A stretch of DNA of 64,000 bases, taken from positions 62,001 to 126,000 of the forward strand of contig DASZRL010000092.1 of assembly GCA_035549175.1 (NCBI GenBank). The letters run 5' to 3'. A model generated the notes under the pieces. It had not been told where the DNA came from. It saw only the letters and a program-made list of their open reading frames with translations, and did not search any database. The position numbers and the translations under genes were made by a program. Each line of letters starts with the position of its first letter. The first letter of the stretch is position 1. Of the stretch, positions 8,478 through 16,548 are shown in pieces. This stretch comes from DASTSN01 sp035549175. GTDB taxonomy: Bacteria > Bacteroidota > Bacteroidia > Chitinophagales > Chitinophagaceae.

Positions 8478-8732
8478 ATGTTTGCCCGCGTCAAATCGCA
8501 CGTTTTCATTGACACTGTAAGACTGGAAGTTGAATCTGCCCCCGAGGCCCGGGTTCGTGCCGTGCTGCGCGATGAAGCCGGCCGGGTCTGCTCCACCCTG
8601 GAAAAAACCCTGCGGGGCAGTTCCCAGGACATAACCTGGGAGGGGCTCAACCACCTGCCCTACGGCGTATATACCCTGGAACTTTCCGAAGGAGCCGATG
8701 AAATGAAACTCCGGATGGTCAAACGGGTCTAG
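8478..8732 (+). CDS. Small protein resembling a free T9SS type A sorting domain
   Basis: 84 residues, no named family recognised with certainty. The pattern of strands resembles the beta-sandwich sorting domain at the end of T9SS cargo: alternating strand residues, VRAVLRDEAGRV (like the conserved D-x-x-G-R turn), then LPYGVYTLELSEGADEMKLRMVKRV, which parallels the TGLYLIRFSGDASQWTEKFIRQ-like ending of the metalloprotease at 32087 in this window. It has no signal peptide and no passenger, so it may be a cytosolic protein sharing only the fold. It lies on the opposite strand inside the otherwise leftward pheT-zapA-rny block, with its stop 7 bp from the coiled-coil gene's stop. Confidence 0.65.
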   Translation: MFARVKSHVFIDTVRLEVESAPEARVRAVLRDEAGRVCSTLEKTLRGSSQDITWEGLNHLPYGVYTLELSEGADEMKLRMVKRV

Positions 8733-8739
8733 CCCCGGA

Positions 8740-9027
8740 TCATTCGCTGAGCAGGGTAATGCACCGGTCTATCTCGCGCAGGTAGCCGTTAATGCGCTTT
8801 TCAAAACTTTTCTTGTCCTGTTCGTTCCAGTTCCCCGAGCTGATCTTCAGCACCTCAATCTGCTGGCGCAGGCGCTCGATGGTCTGCTGCTGCTGCTGGT
8901 TATGCTGCCCGCAGGCTTCCAGTTCCCGCTGCAGCCGCAGGTTATCTTTCTGCAAAGCCTGGTACTGCCGCAGCAGTTGCTGCAGTTTTTCCTGAATCGT
9001 CCGTAGCTGTATTTCCAGGTCTGCCAT
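8740..9027 (-). CDS. Coiled-coil protein, possibly ZapB-like
   Basis: 95 residues, mostly one Gln/Leu/Arg-rich coiled coil (residues 3-65, with the run HNQQQQQT in the middle), followed by NEQDKKSFEKRINGYLREIDRCITLLSE. It has no signal or membrane segment. It sits directly downstream of pheT and upstream of zapA, and its size and structure fit a ZapB-like division factor, but sequence similarity to ZapB of enterobacteria cannot be judged by eye. The functional call rests on position and coiled-coil content. Confidence 0.75.
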   Translation of the reverse strand: MADLEIQLRTIQEKLQQLLRQYQALQKDNLRLQRELEACGQHNQQQQQTIERLRQQIEVLKISSGNWNEQDKKSFEKRINGYLREIDRCITLLSE

Positions 9028-9067
9028 GTGGTGTGGTTCGGTTGGATCTTCCGACAGCGGAGCCCCG

Positions 9068-11494
9068 TTATTTGCGGATTTCCGCCTGCACTTCCTTTTC
9101 CAGCGTGGTCATAATCCGGGCCATCCACTGGTCGATTTCCTTGTCCGTCAGCGTCTTTTCCGCGTCCTGGAAGGTAAAGCTCACGGCCAGGGATTTGCGG
9201 TCGGCGCCCAGCTTTTCACTTTCGAATATATCAAACAACCGGACATCCTGCAATTTTTCCAGCCCGATCTTTTGCACCGCGCGCCGGAGCGATTCGTAGG
9301 GGAGCTGGCGGCTTACCACCAGGGCCAGGTCCCGCTGAACGGCCGGGAAACGGGGAATCTCGCGGAAAGACCCCGGTTGGCGGCCCGGCAGGTTCGCCAG
9401 GATTTCCCAATCGAAATCGGCGAAGAGTACCGGCTGGCGGATATCGAACCGGTCAAGCAGGGTTGGGCTGACCACGCCGAGCCGTACGACTTCCCGTCCC
9501 TGCAACTGCCCTGACTGGCCTGCCTGGAACTTGTCATGCTGCATTGGCTCAAACCGGACAGGCCCGGCCCCCAGGACCCGGAAAACGGCCTCAACCAGGC
9601 CCTTCAGGTCAAAGAAATCGGCTCGGGCCGGCTTGTTTCGCCAACCTTCACCGGTCCGGTTCCCGGTGAGATAGAGGCACAGGTGTTCCTGCTCCTGGTA
9701 TTTTCCCACCTGCCGGGACGAATAGGTTTTCCCGAACTCGAAGAACCGCAGGTCCAGGTTTTTTCGGTTCAGGTTATGGGCGATGGACTGCAGGCCCGTT
9801 TCCAGCATGGAGGGCCGCAGGATGTCCAGTTCCGCGCTCAGGCTGTTTAGCATGCGTACGGCTCCGGCGAGTTCCTGCTCGGTGTAGAAGGCCGCGTTGG
9901 TAATGGAATTGGTCAGTATCTCGAAGAAGCCGGCGCCTACCAGGTACTGGGAAAGCTTTTCCCGGTACGCTTCGCGCAGCGGGTTTTCTTCTACGGCCGG
10001 GCTGATATGGATGGAGGAAGGGATCGGCACGTTATCCAGCCCGTCGATGCGCAGGATTTCCTCCACGATATCCGCCGGCAGGGCAATGTCGGGTTTGTGA
10101 TGGGGGACCGCCACCCAAAGTTCGTCAATGCCCTCCTTGACCAGGTCGAACCCGAGGCTGGCCAGGATATTCTTTACGGCGTCGGGGTGGTAATTTTTGC
10201 CGCTCAGCTTTTTGAGGTAATGAAATTTCAGGCCCACCTGCTTTTTGTCGCGGGGCTGGGGATAGACGTCCACGATCGGGGAGGCCACCTGGGCGCCAGC
10301 CAGGTCGCGAAACAGGGTGGCGGCCCGTTTCAGGACCTGGACCGTGCCGGAGATATCCACGCCCTTTTCAAACCGGGTGGCCGCATCCGTGCGCAGACCG
10401 TGTCGGAAGGAGCTGCGGCGAATCGTCACGGGGTCGAAGCAGGCGCTCTCCAGGAACACTTCCGTGGTCTTTTCCGTTACCCCGCTGTCCCGGCCCCCGA
10501 ATACGCCGGCCAGGCAGAGGCCTCCCTGCTCGTCGCAGATCATCAGGTCCTCCTGGTGCAGCAGGCGCTCCTTGCCATCCAGGGTTACGAAAGGGGTCCC
10601 CTGGGGAAGATTGCGCACGATGATATGACCTCCCCGGATGGCCTTGGCATCGAAGGCATGCAGGGGCTGGCCGGTTTCGTGCTGGATGAAGTTGGTGATG
10701 TCCACCACATTGTTGATGGGGCGCAGGCCGATGGCCTTCAGGCGCTGCTGCAACCAGGCGGGGGAGGGACCCACCTGCACACCGGTAAAGGCCAGGCCGC
10801 TGTAGCGGGGGCAGGCCTCGGTATTGGCGATGGTTACCCGGACGGAAAGTTCCTGGCTGTCCGGCTTGAACCCGTTGGTCAGCGGCAGGCGCGGTCGGAA
10901 CTCCTTTTTCTCATGGTAGCTGAGGTAGGCGCAGACATCCCGGGCCACACCCCAGTGACTCATGGCATCCATGCGGTTCGGCGTCAGGCCGATCTCGTAG
11001 ATCCAGTCCTCGTAGGGTTTGAAATAGTCGGCGGCCGGCAGGCCGGGTTTCAGCTCAGCCGGCAGCACCAGGATGCCGGCATGGGATTCACCCAGTCCGA
11101 TTTCATCCTCGGCGCAGATCATTCCCTGGCTTTCCTCCCCGCGTATGCGGGCGGTCTTCATGGTGAGGGGATCACCATGAACCGGGTAGATCGTGGTCCC
11201 CACCAGGGCCACCACCACTTTCTGGCCGGGGGCCACGTTGGGTGCCCCGCACACAATCCGCAGGGGTTCCGGTCCGCCGGTATTGACCCGCGTCAGGCGC
11301 AGTTTGTCCGCATTGGGATGGGGGGTTACTTCCAGCACCTCCCCGATCACCAGGCCCCTGAGCCCACCCCGGACCTCTTCATACCGTTCCAGTTTCTCCA
11401 CCTCCAGGCCAATGGAGGTCAGGATCCTGCTCAGCCGCTCCGGCTCGATCGTCAGGGGCAGGTAATCACTCAGCCATTTATAGGAAATCGTCAT
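9068..11494 (-). CDS. pheT: Phenylalanyl-tRNA synthetase beta subunit
   Basis: Beta chain of the alpha2-beta2 enzyme that charges tRNA(Phe); it carries editing and tRNA-anticodon-binding domains. The start MTISYKWLSDYLPL at 11494 gives 808 residues, the usual length; the frame open to 11557 adds an unlikely leader. Order: N-terminal helix, OB-fold tRNA-binding domain (about 40-155, with HPNADKLRLTRV and GEESQGMICAEDEIGL), B3/B4 editing domain (RYSGLAF, NNVVDITNF, HAFDA), B5 domain, catalytic-like core, and C-terminal anticodon-binding fold (FPAVQRDLALVV). pheS is not beside it. An upstream TATCTTTG may be its -7 element. Confidence 0.97.
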   Translation of the reverse strand: MTISYKWLSDYLPLTIEPERLSRILTSIGLEVEKLERYEEVRGGLRGLVIGEVLEVTPHPNADKLRLTRVNTGGPEPLRIVCGAPNVAPGQKVVVALVGTTIYPVHGDPLTMKTARIRGEESQGMICAEDEIGLGESHAGILVLPAELKPGLPAADYFKPYEDWIYEIGLTPNRMDAMSHWGVARDVCAYLSYHEKKEFRPRLPLTNGFKPDSQELSVRVTIANTEACPRYSGLAFTGVQVGPSPAWLQQRLKAIGLRPINNVVDITNFIQHETGQPLHAFDAKAIRGGHIIVRNLPQGTPFVTLDGKERLLHQEDLMICDEQGGLCLAGVFGGRDSGVTEKTTEVFLESACFDPVTIRRSSFRHGLRTDAATRFEKGVDISGTVQVLKRAATLFRDLAGAQVASPIVDVYPQPRDKKQVGLKFHYLKKLSGKNYHPDAVKNILASLGFDLVKEGIDELWVAVPHHKPDIALPADIVEEILRIDGLDNVPIPSSIHISPAVEENPLREAYREKLSQYLVGAGFFEILTNSITNAAFYTEQELAGAVRMLNSLSAELDILRPSMLETGLQSIAHNLNRKNLDLRFFEFGKTYSSRQVGKYQEQEHLCLYLTGNRTGEGWRNKPARADFFDLKGLVEAVFRVLGAGPVRFEPMQHDKFQAGQSGQLQGREVVRLGVVSPTLLDRFDIRQPVLFADFDWEILANLPGRQPGSFREIPRFPAVQRDLALVVSRQLPYESLRRAVQKIGLEKLQDVRLFDIFESEKLGADRKSLAVSFTFQDAEKTLTDKEIDQWMARIMTTLEKEVQAEIRK

Positions 11495-11554
11495 GTTGTT
11501 GCTAATATTTTCGTTGGGATGCCCGCCATCCGTCCGGCCTGGCACCAGGGCCAG

Positions 11555-11562
11555 CAAAGATA
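11555..11562 (-). promoter_or_regulatory. Candidate -7 element for pheT
   Basis: TATCTTTG on the minus strand fits TAnnTTTG and lies about 60 bp upstream of the pheT start. No good -33 TTTG is at the expected distance. Confidence 0.35.
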
Positions 11563-11897
11563 ATTGTTTGCCATCAGATTAGGGGTTCCGCCGGGAGCCG
11601 GCCCGGGGCACCTGACCCCGCGACACCCGGCGCAGGACCGCTTGCGCCCAGGCTGACCCGTTAGCCTGCCGGGAGCGGCCGGCAGAAAGTCTCCCGGCCG
11701 CCGCGCCGGCTTTTTGCAATCTCGTCTAAAGCGGCTCCATGTTGGGTTTGCGGCCGGTCCGGGGTCCTGCGGGCCCTCCGGAATCCCCGGAAAGCCCATT
11801 CTGTAGGTTACGGAAACCAGCCAAAAAAACGCCATGTTTTATTTTAGCACAGCCTGTGTTAATTTCATTTAGGTCGGGGCGAAAAACTTTTTTAAAT

Positions 11898-12010
11898 TGT
11901 GTATGACTAGGGGGTTTGCGTGGATAAGCCTGCGGATGCTGTGGATAACCAGGTGAGGCGACTGTGAATAAGAAAAATTTTTTTCTGCCCTTTTTCTGAA
12001 TTTATATTCG
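11898..12010. other. Phased DnaA-box-like array with adjacent AT-rich tract; candidate oriC
   Basis: Four sites in the same orientation fit TGTGNATAA, the reverse complement of the DnaA box TTATNCACA: TGTGTATGA at 11898 (one mismatch), CGTGGATAA at 11919 (one mismatch), TGTGGATAA at 11940 (exact) and TGTGAATAA at 11963 (exact). Start-to-start spacing is 21, 21 and 23 bp, about two helical turns. An A/T-rich tract follows at 11968-12010, suited to strand opening. pheT and dnaB point away on each side. The array could instead be a DnaA-regulated dnaB promoter. Confidence 0.45.
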
Positions 12011-12137
12011 CCCCCGACTGGCGGGAAACATTCCGATAATAGAGGGATAACGATTTCTTAAAACAAGGCTGGAATACTAACCCAAAGTCATTAGTGAACA
12101 ACTGATGGTTTAACCTTTTTTCGCTGTAATAGAACCC

Positions 12138-13703
12138 ATGGACCTTACTAATCTGAACCGGGACCGCAAGCAGCGGCGCAAATCGACCCTTGACCTGAGC
12201 ACCATGGTATACGGCAAGGTGCCTCCCCAGGCCAAGGAACTGGAAGAAGCCGTGCTGGGGGCCATCATGCTGGAAAAGGGCGCCTTTGATGCCGTGGTGG
12301 AGATCCTGAAGCCGGAATGTTTTTATGTGGAGAGCCACCAGCGCATCTTCCGGGCCATGCAGTCGCTGGCCCAGAAGAGCCAGCCCATCGATATCCTGAC
12401 CGTCGTGGAGGAACTGCGGTTCCGGGAAGACCTGGACCTGGTTGGCGGCCCCTATTATGTCACCCGGCTGACCAACAGCGTGGTATCCGCCGCCAATATT
12501 GAGGCCCATGCCCGGATCATCCTGCAGAAATTCATCCAGCGGGAACTGATCCGCATCAGCGGGGAGATCATCGGGGATGCCTACGAGGACAGCACCGATG
12601 TGTTTGACCTGCTGGATGACGCCGAAAGCAAGCTGTTTGAGATTACGAACAACCACCTCAGAAAGAATTTTGACACCATCGATTCGGTACTGGTCAAGAC
12701 GATCCAGCGTATCGAGGACCTGCGGCACCGCAACGAGGAGGTAACCGGGGTACCCAGCGGATTTCCCTCGCTGGACCGGGTCACCTACGGCTGGCAGAGC
12801 ACCGACCTGATTATCCTGGCAGCCCGTCCGGCCGTGGGTAAGACGGCGTTCGCCCTGAACCTGGCCCGCAACGCCGCCCTGCATCCGACCAAGCCGACGC
12901 CGGTCGCCGTCTTTTCCCTGGAAATGAGTGCCGGCCAGCTGGTCCAGCGGATCCTTTCGGCCGAAAGTGAGATCTGGCTGGAAAAGATCGCCCGGGGTAA
13001 AATGGAGGAGCATGAAATGAAGCAACTCTACGCCAAGGGCATCCAGCGGCTGGCCCAGGCGCCCCTGTTCATTGATGACACCCCGGCCCTGAACATTTTT
13101 GAACTCCGGGCCAAATGCCGTCGCCTCAAGAACAAGCACAATATCGGGATGGTCATCATCGACTACCTGCAGTTAATGAGCGGCACCGGGGAAAACCGCA
13201 ACGCCAACCGCGAGCAGGAGATCAGTAATATATCCCGGAACCTGAAAGGCCTGGCCAAGGAACTGAGCATACCCATCATAGCCCTGTCCCAGCTCAGCCG
13301 GGAAGTGGAAAAGCGCGGTGCCAAGGACGGGACCAAGATGCCCCAGCTCAGTGACCTGCGTGAATCCGGAGCGATCGAACAGGATGCCGACATGGTCATG
13401 TTCCTGTACCGCCCTGATTATTACGATATTACATCCAATGAAATGGGCGAAAGCAATCGGGGAGAGACGCATGTCCGGATCGCCAAACACCGGAATGGCT
13501 CCCTGGAAACGGTTAAGCTCAAGGCGCTGCTCCATATCCAGAAGTTTATCGAGGACGATGGCAGCGACCTGGGTGGAATGGGCCTGCCGGGTAACTGGAA
13601 GCCGGTACCGGATGCCGAAGGCGGCGGGGCCCGCGTGTTCATACAGACGGGCAGTAAGATGAATGACATGAATTACCCGGAAGACGAGGATTCCCCTTTC
13701 TGA
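12138..13703 (+). CDS. dnaB: Replicative DNA helicase DnaB
   Basis: Hexameric 5'-3' helicase that unwinds the fork and recruits primase. 521 residues with two domains: an N-terminal primase-interaction domain (about 30-130, PPQAKELEEAVLGAIMLE, YVESHQRIFRAM) and a RecA-like ATPase. Walker A is ARPAVGKTAF (K235), with FSLEMSAGQLVQR, Walker B IIDYLQLM, ALSQLSREVEKR, and LSDLRESGAIEQDADMVMFLYR. No intein interrupts the ATPase motifs. The Ser/Asp-rich end (YPEDEDSPF) is a normal acidic tail. It follows the DnaA-box-like array and is followed by a terminator-like hairpin. Confidence 0.98.
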   Translation: MDLTNLNRDRKQRRKSTLDLSTMVYGKVPPQAKELEEAVLGAIMLEKGAFDAVVEILKPECFYVESHQRIFRAMQSLAQKSQPIDILTVVEELRFREDLDLVGGPYYVTRLTNSVVSAANIEAHARIILQKFIQRELIRISGEIIGDAYEDSTDVFDLLDDAESKLFEITNNHLRKNFDTIDSVLVKTIQRIEDLRHRNEEVTGVPSGFPSLDRVTYGWQSTDLIILAARPAVGKTAFALNLARNAALHPTKPTPVAVFSLEMSAGQLVQRILSAESEIWLEKIARGKMEEHEMKQLYAKGIQRLAQAPLFIDDTPALNIFELRAKCRRLKNKHNIGMVIIDYLQLMSGTGENRNANREQEISNISRNLKGLAKELSIPIIALSQLSREVEKRGAKDGTKMPQLSDLRESGAIEQDADMVMFLYRPDYYDITSNEMGESNRGETHVRIAKHRNGSLETVKLKALLHIQKFIEDDGSDLGGMGLPGNWKPVPDAEGGGARVFIQTGSKMNDMNYPEDEDSPF

Positions 13704-13724
13704 CGGCTTTCCCCTAACCGGGCC

Positions 13725-13748
13725 AGCCCCGGCTCCCCGGGGTTTATT
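13725..13748 (+). terminator. Probable terminator after dnaB
   Basis: CCCCGG (13727-13732) and CCGGGG (13737-13742) form a GC stem with a 4 base loop, extended by A-T and G-T pairs and followed by TTTATT. The 15-mer CCCGGCTCCCCGGGG also occurs at 42086 in another gap. Confidence 0.5.
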
Positions 13749-13769
13749 CACGCTGCCCATACTCTTTCC

Positions 13770-14477
13770 GTGAACACACCGCTTTTCTATATCGAACCAG
13801 CCGAGGCGGTTCACCCGGAAATCCGGATGAACGAGGAAAACTCCCGCCATATCGTGACCGTCCTGCGCATGCGGCGTGGGGAACGCCTGCGCCTGACCGA
13901 CGGCCGGGGCAACCTGGTGGATGGCGAGCTGGCCTCCGATCACAAAAAACATTGCCAGGTACGGGTGCTGGCGCGCAGAAGCCTGCCTGCCGAACCCCTG
14001 CGCATCACCCTGGCCGTTTCCCTGATCAAGAATGTCCACCGGTTTGAATGGTTGCTGGAAAAGGTAACCGAACTCGGGGTGTCGGTAATCCAGCCCCTGC
14101 TTTGCGCGCGCACGGAACGCACGCAGTTCCGCCCGGACCGCATGAAAGGAATCCTGGTCAGCGCCATGCTCCAGAGCCAGCAATGCTGGTTGCCGGAGCT
14201 GCGGGAGCCCGCTGCGCTTGAATCGGTCATCCGGTCGGCTGACCAGGAGCAGAAATTTATCGCGCATTGCCTGGATGGGGAGAAGCGCTCCCTGCCGGAC
14301 CTGGTCAACGGTTCTCTTCCAACCAAAATCATCCTGGTGGGCCCGGAGGGGGATTTTACCGCCGGGGAGGTTGACCTGGCGGTGCGCCATCATTTTCTGC
14401 CGGTGACCCTGGGAGAAACCCGGCTGCGCGCCGAGACGGCCGGCATGGTAGCGGCCGTCCTACTTCGCCATGTCTGA
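13770..14477 (+). CDS. rsmE: 16S rRNA (uracil1498-N3)-methyltransferase
   Basis: Methylates U1498 of 16S rRNA with SAM. 235 residues from a GTG start. The N-terminal PUA-like domain (NSRHIVTVLRMRRGERLRLTDG) is followed by the SPOUT methyltransferase: VSLIKNVHRFEWLLEKVTELGV, PLLCARTE, LVGPEGDFTAGEVDLA and LGETRLRAETAGMVA, the last forming the trefoil-knot SAM site. The 3' end overlaps the convergent terC-like gene by 18 bp. Confidence 0.95.
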   Translation: MNTPLFYIEPAEAVHPEIRMNEENSRHIVTVLRMRRGERLRLTDGRGNLVDGELASDHKKHCQVRVLARRSLPAEPLRITLAVSLIKNVHRFEWLLEKVTELGVSVIQPLLCARTERTQFRPDRMKGILVSAMLQSQQCWLPELREPAALESVIRSADQEQKFIAHCLDGEKRSLPDLVNGSLPTKIILVGPEGDFTAGEVDLAVRHHFLPVTLGETRLRAETAGMVAAVLLRHV

Positions 14478-15266
14478 CTTACCGGGCTCCCGCTCCGAGG
14501 GCAGTACCGGCTCATTCAGCTGGACCAGCCGGCCCCGCTCCAGGCGGCGCCGCACCGACATATTGAGCAGTTCCACGGCAAAGGAGAAAGCCATGCCAAA
14601 ATAAATGTAGTTTTTGAGGTGTAACTCGTGCGCTCGCTGAGCATCCCAGCCTTCGATGACCAGGCTCAGTCCGATCATGACCAAGAAAGAAAGGGCCAGC
14701 ATCTTCAGCGTGGGGTGGCGGTGAATGAAGGCCGAGATCCGCGGGCTGAACAGGAACATCACGATCATGGCGATTACCACGGCGGCGATCATGATGGCCA
14801 CATAGCGGGCCGTGCCCCCGGCCGTAATCACACTGTCAAATGAAAAAACGGTATCGATCAGCATGATCTGGAGGGCCGCCTGTCCCAGGGAAAGCAGGGG
14901 ACGGTTCCGGGCCGCCAGGTTGGGGTCCTCGCCCTCCAGCTTGTGATGAATCTCCCGCACGGATTTGTAGATAAGAAACAGCCCCCCCAGCAGCATGACC
15001 AGGCTGGCCAGGTCAAATTCCTTCCCCCCGAGTGTCAGCAGCGGCTTACCCTTCTGGGCCAGCAGCCATCCCAGGCCCAGCAGCAAAAGGCTGCGGATCA
15101 CTATGCCGGTAGTCATCCAGATGCGCCTGGCCTTGCGCTCCTGGTGGGCGGGCAGCCGGTTAATGATGATGCTGACGAAAATGACATTATCAATTCCCAG
15201 CACGATCTCCAGGATGACCAGGATGATAAAACTGATGAGGCTTTCGGTGGTAAATAAATGGGTCAT
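14460..15266 (-). CDS. TerC-family integral membrane protein
   Basis: 268 residues with about seven hydrophobic segments. Family features are the acidic membrane motifs EIVLGIDNVIFVSIIINRLP near the N-terminus and DTVFSFDSVITA in the middle, whose Asp residues are thought to bind metal ions. TerC/Alx proteins are linked to manganese export, tellurite resistance or metal loading of exported proteins. No ter genes are nearby and no yybP-ykoY-like riboswitch is evident upstream. The substrate cannot be told. Confidence 0.9.
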   Translation of the reverse strand: MTHLFTTESLISFIILVILEIVLGIDNVIFVSIIINRLPAHQERKARRIWMTTGIVIRSLLLLGLGWLLAQKGKPLLTLGGKEFDLASLVMLLGGLFLIYKSVREIHHKLEGEDPNLAARNRPLLSLGQAALQIMLIDTVFSFDSVITAGGTARYVAIMIAAVVIAMIVMFLFSPRISAFIHRHPTLKMLALSFLVMIGLSLVIEGWDAQRAHELHLKNYIYFGMAFSFAVELLNMSVRRRLERGRLVQLNEPVLPSEREPGKSDMAK

Positions 15267-15357
15267 GGTTCCGTTGGTTTGCTCTCAGCAAGGGTTGATT
15301 CCGTTTATGGGACGCGTACGCCTCACTGCTCCGGGGTACCCGCCTGCGCCCGAAGGG

Positions 15358-16401
15358 TCAGGACAGCCCCCGGCAGATCCGGCGTACGATCGAGGGGCCC
15401 ACATAGATGAAACCCGTCCAGACCTGGACCAGGCTGGCCCCGGCGGCCAGTTTTTCCCGGGCATCCCGGGCTGTAAACACGCCACCGGATGCCACGATGG
15501 GGATCCGGCCCTGTGTACGGGCCTGAATATAGGCCAGCAGCTCGGTACTGCGCCGCAGCAGGGGACGGCCGCTCAGGCCTCCCGGCCCGATGGCCTGGAT
15601 CCGGGAGGCAGGCGTCCGGAGGCCCTCCCGGCTGACCGTGGTATTGGAAACCACCAGGCCATCCAGGTGAATGTCCCGTGCCAGGTCGATGACATCATCC
15701 ACCTGGCTATCCGTCAGGTCCGGTGCAATCTTCAGCAGCAGGGGTTTGGGATGGCCCAGGGATTCGTTGATGGTCTGCAGGTGGCCCAGGATGCGGCGCA
15801 GGGAATCCTTTTCCTGGAGTTCCCGCAGGCCCGGCGTGTTGGGGCTGCTGACATTGACCACAAAATAGTCCACGCAGTCATGGAGACCCCGCAGGCAGGC
15901 TTCATAATCCTTCCAGGCTTCCTCGTTGGGGGTCTGCTTGTTCTTGCCGATGTTGCCGCCGATCAGCATGCGGCCCGGCTGGTCTGGCTGGCTGGCCCGC
16001 CAGGCGCGTACCCGCTCCGCCACGGCACGGACACCGTCATTGTTAAATCCCATACGGTTGATCAGGGCCTGGTCCTGGGGAAGCCGGAACAGGCGGGGCT
16101 TTTCGTTGCCGGCCTGGGGAAGTGGCGTGACAGTACCCACTTCCACGAAGCCGAATCCCAGGGTGTCCAGCTCCCGCAGGTAGCGGCCGTTCTTGTCAAA
16201 ACCGGCCCCCAGCCCGATGGGATTTCGCCAGATCAGGTTACCGAGGCCCGCCGGGGTCAGGGGCCTGCTGGCGGCAAACCCGCGCGCCAGCAGGCGCCGC
16301 AGGGGCCCGAAGCGGCAGGCAACCCGCAGCAGGTTCATGGAAAAGTAATGGACACCTTCGGGGGCAAACAGGAACAGGAAATTGCGTAGCAGTGCGTACA
16401 T
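15358..16401 (-). CDS. pyrD: Dihydroorotate dehydrogenase (quinone), class 2
   Basis: Oxidises dihydroorotate to orotate and passes electrons through FMN to the quinone pool, the fourth step of UMP synthesis. The start MYALLRNFLFLFAPEGVHYF at 16401 gives 347 residues and the usual N-terminal amphipathic helix for membrane association. Motifs: GAGFDKNG, GFVEVGTVTPLPQAGN, NRMGFNND, VNVSSPNTPGLR (serine as catalytic base, typical of class 2), KIAPDL, VVSNTT, GGLSG and ASGGVFTARDA. TATCTTCG just upstream is a weak -7 candidate. pyrC is 9 kb away in this window. Confidence 0.96.
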   Translation of the reverse strand: MYALLRNFLFLFAPEGVHYFSMNLLRVACRFGPLRRLLARGFAASRPLTPAGLGNLIWRNPIGLGAGFDKNGRYLRELDTLGFGFVEVGTVTPLPQAGNEKPRLFRLPQDQALINRMGFNNDGVRAVAERVRAWRASQPDQPGRMLIGGNIGKNKQTPNEEAWKDYEACLRGLHDCVDYFVVNVSSPNTPGLRELQEKDSLRRILGHLQTINESLGHPKPLLLKIAPDLTDSQVDDVIDLARDIHLDGLVVSNTTVSREGLRTPASRIQAIGPGGLSGRPLLRRSTELLAYIQARTQGRIPIVASGGVFTARDAREKLAAGASLVQVWTGFIYVGPSIVRRICRGLS

Positions 16402-16441
16402 ACCAGGGGGCGAAGATAAAGCAACTTTAACGGACGGGATT

Positions 16442-16473
16442 TTTGGTGGGCAGGCAGACAACCGTTAATTTTG
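16442..16473 (+). promoter_or_regulatory. Bacteroidota-type promoter for the thiolase gene
   Basis: TTTG (16442-16445), a 20 bp spacer, then TAATTTTG (16466-16473): a full match to TTTG-N20-TAnnTTTG. Transcription would begin about 70 bp before the start codon at 16549. Confidence 0.65.
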
Positions 16474-16548
16474 GAGTAGAAGGTTGCATAAACAACCAAC
16501 TGCCGCGGCGGGCTGTACCCGTTTCGGGGTCAACTTAAACGGAAAACC

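Larger units (their letters stand above)
11495..12137. other. 643 bp non-coding region between divergent pheT and dnaB
   Basis: No convincing gene. The left 350 bp are very GC-rich and hold overlapping inverted repeats: CTGCCGG (11666-11672) pairs with CCGGCAG (11679-11685), and CCGGGAG (11669-11675) pairs with CTCCCGG (11691-11697), so the two stems exclude each other. The right part turns AT-rich and holds four DnaA-box-like sites (separate entry). A frame on the minus strand (11491-11835) touches the pheT start but is Pro/Gly/Arg-rich and looks non-coding. Confidence 0.7.

Noticed and set aside
10007..11563. A 518-residue open frame on the plus strand opposite pheT
   Set aside because: It is a shadow of pheT caused by high GC third positions; the protein is full of Gly, His and Gln without motifs.
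11491..11835. A 114-residue frame whose stop overlaps the pheT start, possibly a leader gene (begins MAFFWLV)
   Set aside because: Two Phe codons are too few for a Phe-controlled leader, and the rest is Pro/Gly/Arg-rich as expected of non-coding GC-rich DNA. The -7 candidate for pheT lies inside it, so it may not even be transcribed.
11495..11880. T-box riboswitch upstream of pheT
   Set aside because: No T-box consensus, specifier loop or Firmicutes-type antiterminator can be seen; T-boxes are not expected in this phylum.
11907..13139. A 410-residue open frame on the minus strand opposite dnaB and the candidate origin
   Set aside because: Antisense to DnaB; no motif, odd composition, and it would run through the DnaA-box array.
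12138..13703. Possible intein in dnaB
   Set aside because: All helicase motifs are contiguous and the length of 521 residues is normal.
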